From assembly GCA_012519195.1 (NCBI GenBank), contig JAAYQP010000087.1, positions 1-32,478 of the forward strand: a stretch of 32,478 nt of DNA. The letters run 5' to 3'. The translations under genes were made by a program, and so were the position numbers. The notes beneath the pieces were generated by a model. The model was not told the DNA's origin and made no database searches. It was given only the letters and a program-made list of their open reading frames with translations. This DNA is from Clostridiales bacterium (lineage in GTDB: Bacteria; Bacillota; Clostridia; Lachnospirales; Lachnospiraceae). Positions 32,385 through 32,478 of the stretch are shown piece by piece; the stretch's first letter is position 1, and every line of letters starts with the position of its first letter.

Positions 32385-32478
32385 AAAGTATAGTTTCACT
32401 CACCTAAATTCCTTAGCAGTTCATTTTTCGATATTAGTAAAATATTTACACTTAAAAAAGGGTATAAAATCCCTGTAC

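Noticed and set aside
1-32478. tRNA, rRNA, insertion sequence, prophage or attachment sites
   Set aside because: I looked for cloverleaf-type sequences, transposase or integrase motifs and flanking repeats and saw none I could support.

Overview
The window looks like chromosomal DNA of an AT-rich, anaerobic, Gram-positive member of the Clostridia, most like Lachnospiraceae. The basis is low GC, strong AGGAGG-type ribosome binding sites, a rubrerythrin, a YesM/YesN-type two-component system beside a sugar ABC transporter, a clostridial CoA-disulfide reductase-rhodanese fusion, and Fe-S aldo/keto reductase. The genus is inference. I see no tRNA, rRNA, CRISPR array, transposase, phage gene or origin.

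Layout. 1-1996 (minus): cell-wall pair ddl-murF, with murF cut by the left edge. 2227-3470: small proteins of unknown function, including two (56 and 35 codons) too short for the ORF track, plus a 93-nt inverted-repeat element. 3604-6918: MATE exporter, rubrerythrin and ribosomal protein bL25/Ctc, the last behind a leader of about 300 nt. 6944-10487: an orphan Fur-box-like site and hairpin, then a membrane-anchored trypsin-like protease with C-terminal zinc ribbons and a lipoprotein whose 3' end runs into a decaying tandem repeat. 10731-13246 (minus): a soluble REC-histidine kinase and a REC-HDOD protein. 13609-15785: ArsR regulator and CoA-disulfide/persulfide reductase. 15941-24225: YesN/YesM pair and a four-gene sugar ABC transporter resembling the galactofuranose system YtfQ-YtfR-YtfT-YjfF, with a 37-bp direct repeat in front of the binding-protein gene. 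24339-27332: a terminator, a promoter, a structured leader RNA and a three-gene operon of a PcsB/CwlO-like coiled-coil protein, FtsE and FtsX. 27471-32384: threonine aldolase, a truncated GNAT remnant, an Fe-S aldo/keto reductase, a VOC/PhnB-like protein, a GNAT acetyltransferase and a secreted protein, the last two divergent from one shared palindrome.

How genes work together. YesM probably senses an extracellular signal and YesN activates the sugar transporter, perhaps through the direct repeat. The binding protein is separated from its ATPase by a hairpin that would give it higher expression. ArsR probably senses reactive sulfur and controls the persulfide reductase downstream. FtsEX probably signals through the coiled-coil protein, which has no hydrolase domain of its own.

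The most interesting candidate for something undescribed is the leader RNA at about 24398-24581. It folds into a three-way junction closed by GCAGATTAG/CTAATCTGC, and an exact second copy of GCAGATTAG lies just before the ribosome binding site, so two mutually exclusive folds are possible. I could not match it to any riboswitch or T-box consensus I know.
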